A stretch of 64,000 bases of DNA from NCBI RefSeq assembly GCF_017254915.1, contig NZ_JAFKCT010000005.1, positions 62,001 through 126,000 of the forward strand. The letters are read 5' to 3'. Shown here piece by piece: positions 63,318 to 64,000 of this stretch. This stretch comes from Algoriphagus oliviformis (GTDB lineage Bacteria; Bacteroidota; Bacteroidia; Cytophagales; Cyclobacteriaceae). The translations under genes were made by a program, and so were the position numbers. Numbering within the stretch: the stretch's first letter is position 1; each line of letters opens with the position of its first letter. The notes beneath the pieces were generated by a model that was given only the letters and a program-made list of their open reading frames with translations, did no database searches and had not been told where the DNA came from.

Positions 63318-64000
63318 CTAGTGCACGGCCCGAAATCCGGGCTCGTAGATGATCCTCAGGAAAGAGCCTAAGCCAGCGTCGGGCTGCGAGACCGGGATGG
63401 CCGATACGATGCCGATCATCAGGTTGTGGGCGAGCCCTACCCGCATCTGCGGTCGGAGCGTGGTGGTGGACTTTCCTCCATGGATTTCCTGATTCACCTC
63501 TAGCCCGAGAAAATTGCGGGTTCCACTGACCATGTAGTGAAAGTTATAGTTGACTTCGAAGCCGACATCCGCTTTTTCGCCATAGGCCTTTTCGATCTTC
63601 GGGCCGGTATAGATCAGCGTGTGATAGTTGCTGCCCCAGCGCTTGGCGGCCACGAGAAAGGGGTTGAAAATATTGCCCTTGAAAGCGTCTTCTTTGCCTA
63701 GCTTTTTCAAGTCCACCAGCTCAAACTCGTGGATGTAGCCCAAGGCCAGGGAGGTGTTCAGCCGCTCCGACACGAGAAAGGTGTACTGCGTGGCGACTTT
63801 GAGGGATTCGAGGCGGTTGGCTGGCGCGCTGGCCTCGGTACTTCCGTCGCGGAAAGAGTAAAGGCTAAACGGCAGCTCCACCTCCAGACCAAGCCGGTCT
63901 AGGGGAGCCCACTCGTATTCGACCAGCGCCTGAAACTCATCGTACTTTCTCATGTCCTGCATTCCGAAGGCCACATTCCATTCCTTTTCTCCCTTGCGAG
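63318..64000 (-). CDS. Outer-membrane beta-barrel-like protein (HAEPLYID-type), 5' end outside window
   Basis: The frame is open to the right edge (RKGEKEWN precedes the GTG at 63974), so the start is outside. About 226 C-terminal residues are present with alternating beta strands: KYDEFQALVEYEWAPLDRLGLEVELPFSLY, TQYTFLVSERLNTSLALGYIHEFELV, FNPFLVAAKRWGSNYHTLIYTGP and the terminal SFLRIIYEPGFRAVH. This resembles a Bacteroidota barrel family I know as HAEPLYID proteins; the naming motif itself would be beyond the edge. Confidence 0.65.
   Translation of the reverse strand, partial: RKGEKEWNVAFGMQDMRKYDEFQALVEYEWAPLDRLGLEVELPFSLYSFRDGSTEASAPANRLESLKVATQYTFLVSERLNTSLALGYIHEFELVDLKKLGKEDAFKGNIFNPFLVAAKRWGSNYHTLIYTGPKIEKAYGEKADVGFEVNYNFHYMVSGTRNFLGLEVNQEIHGGKSTTTLRPQMRVGLAHNLMIGIVSAIPVSQPDAGLGSFLRIIYEPGFRAVH

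Noticed and set aside
1..64000. CRISPR arrays, prophage or insertion sequences
   Set aside because: No spaced direct repeats, no phage structural genes and no transposase with terminal repeats were seen, despite the truncated genes at 15-18 kb.

Overview
The window is chromosomal DNA from a member of the Bacteroidota, most likely order Cytophagales (Cyclobacteriaceae-like). The signs are two proteins with type IX secretion (Por) C-terminal sorting domains, TAnnTTTG-type promoter boxes, a DUF5723 outer-membrane barrel protein, DUF4369/TlpA and DUF4920 lipoproteins, M43 'cytophagalysin' proteases and a SerB-SerA fusion. Genus and species cannot be fixed from the sequence. Stop codons TAA, TAG and TGA are all used normally.

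Left part (about 1-20.8 kb) is accessory and partly decaying. It starts with a partial FeS-BCP-type photolyase that seems to lack the Fe-S ligands. A sugar locus follows: a GH78 rhamnosidase, a frameshifted carboxylesterase, a PD40 propeller protein and a frameshifted Nudix-type regulator. Two near-identical 21-bp palindromes lie in front of its transcription units. Next is a redox/cupin cluster: DUF2255 protein, PQQ-type sugar dehydrogenase, a cupin gene interrupted by TGA, a cyclophilin-like protein, a Tat-exported alcohol dehydrogenase, a second cupin, an acetyltransferase remnant, an AraC regulator and an aldo/keto reductase. From 14.5 to 20.8 kb small stress-type genes (response regulator, PRC-barrel, CsbD, lipoprotein) are mixed with 3'-truncated remnants of a CPA1 antiporter and of Ku.

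Middle part (21-46 kb): a tRNA with CAT anticodon, a HAD phosphatase/M50 protease pair, a PASTA-T9SS-rhodanese operon, an mrp-nifU-M43 protease operon, dnaG, ribBA, surE, a TPR histidine kinase, a maltodextrin-type operon (LacI regulator, GH31 alpha-glucosidase, SLC45/GPH-type transporter) and a D-serine dehydratase-like PLP enzyme.

Right part (47-64 kb): alaS-gatB-tlpA, proC, a three-gene membrane-protein/XRE-regulator operon preceded by overlapping TTTACA/TGTAAA inverted repeats, a polysaccharide operon (GT4 glycosyltransferase, UDP-glucuronate epimerase, dTDP-glucose dehydratase), a sulfite dehydrogenase pair (SorA/SorB type), the SerB-SerA fusion, a DUF4920 lipoprotein and a partial outer-membrane protein running off the right edge.

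The regulatory points most worth checking are the paired 21-bp palindromes with the Nudix-type regulator and the TTTACA/TGTAAA operator of the XRE operon. The gene lesions at 4-10 kb and the truncations at 15-18 kb should be checked against raw reads, because some may be sequencing errors. No phage, insertion sequence or CRISPR array was seen.
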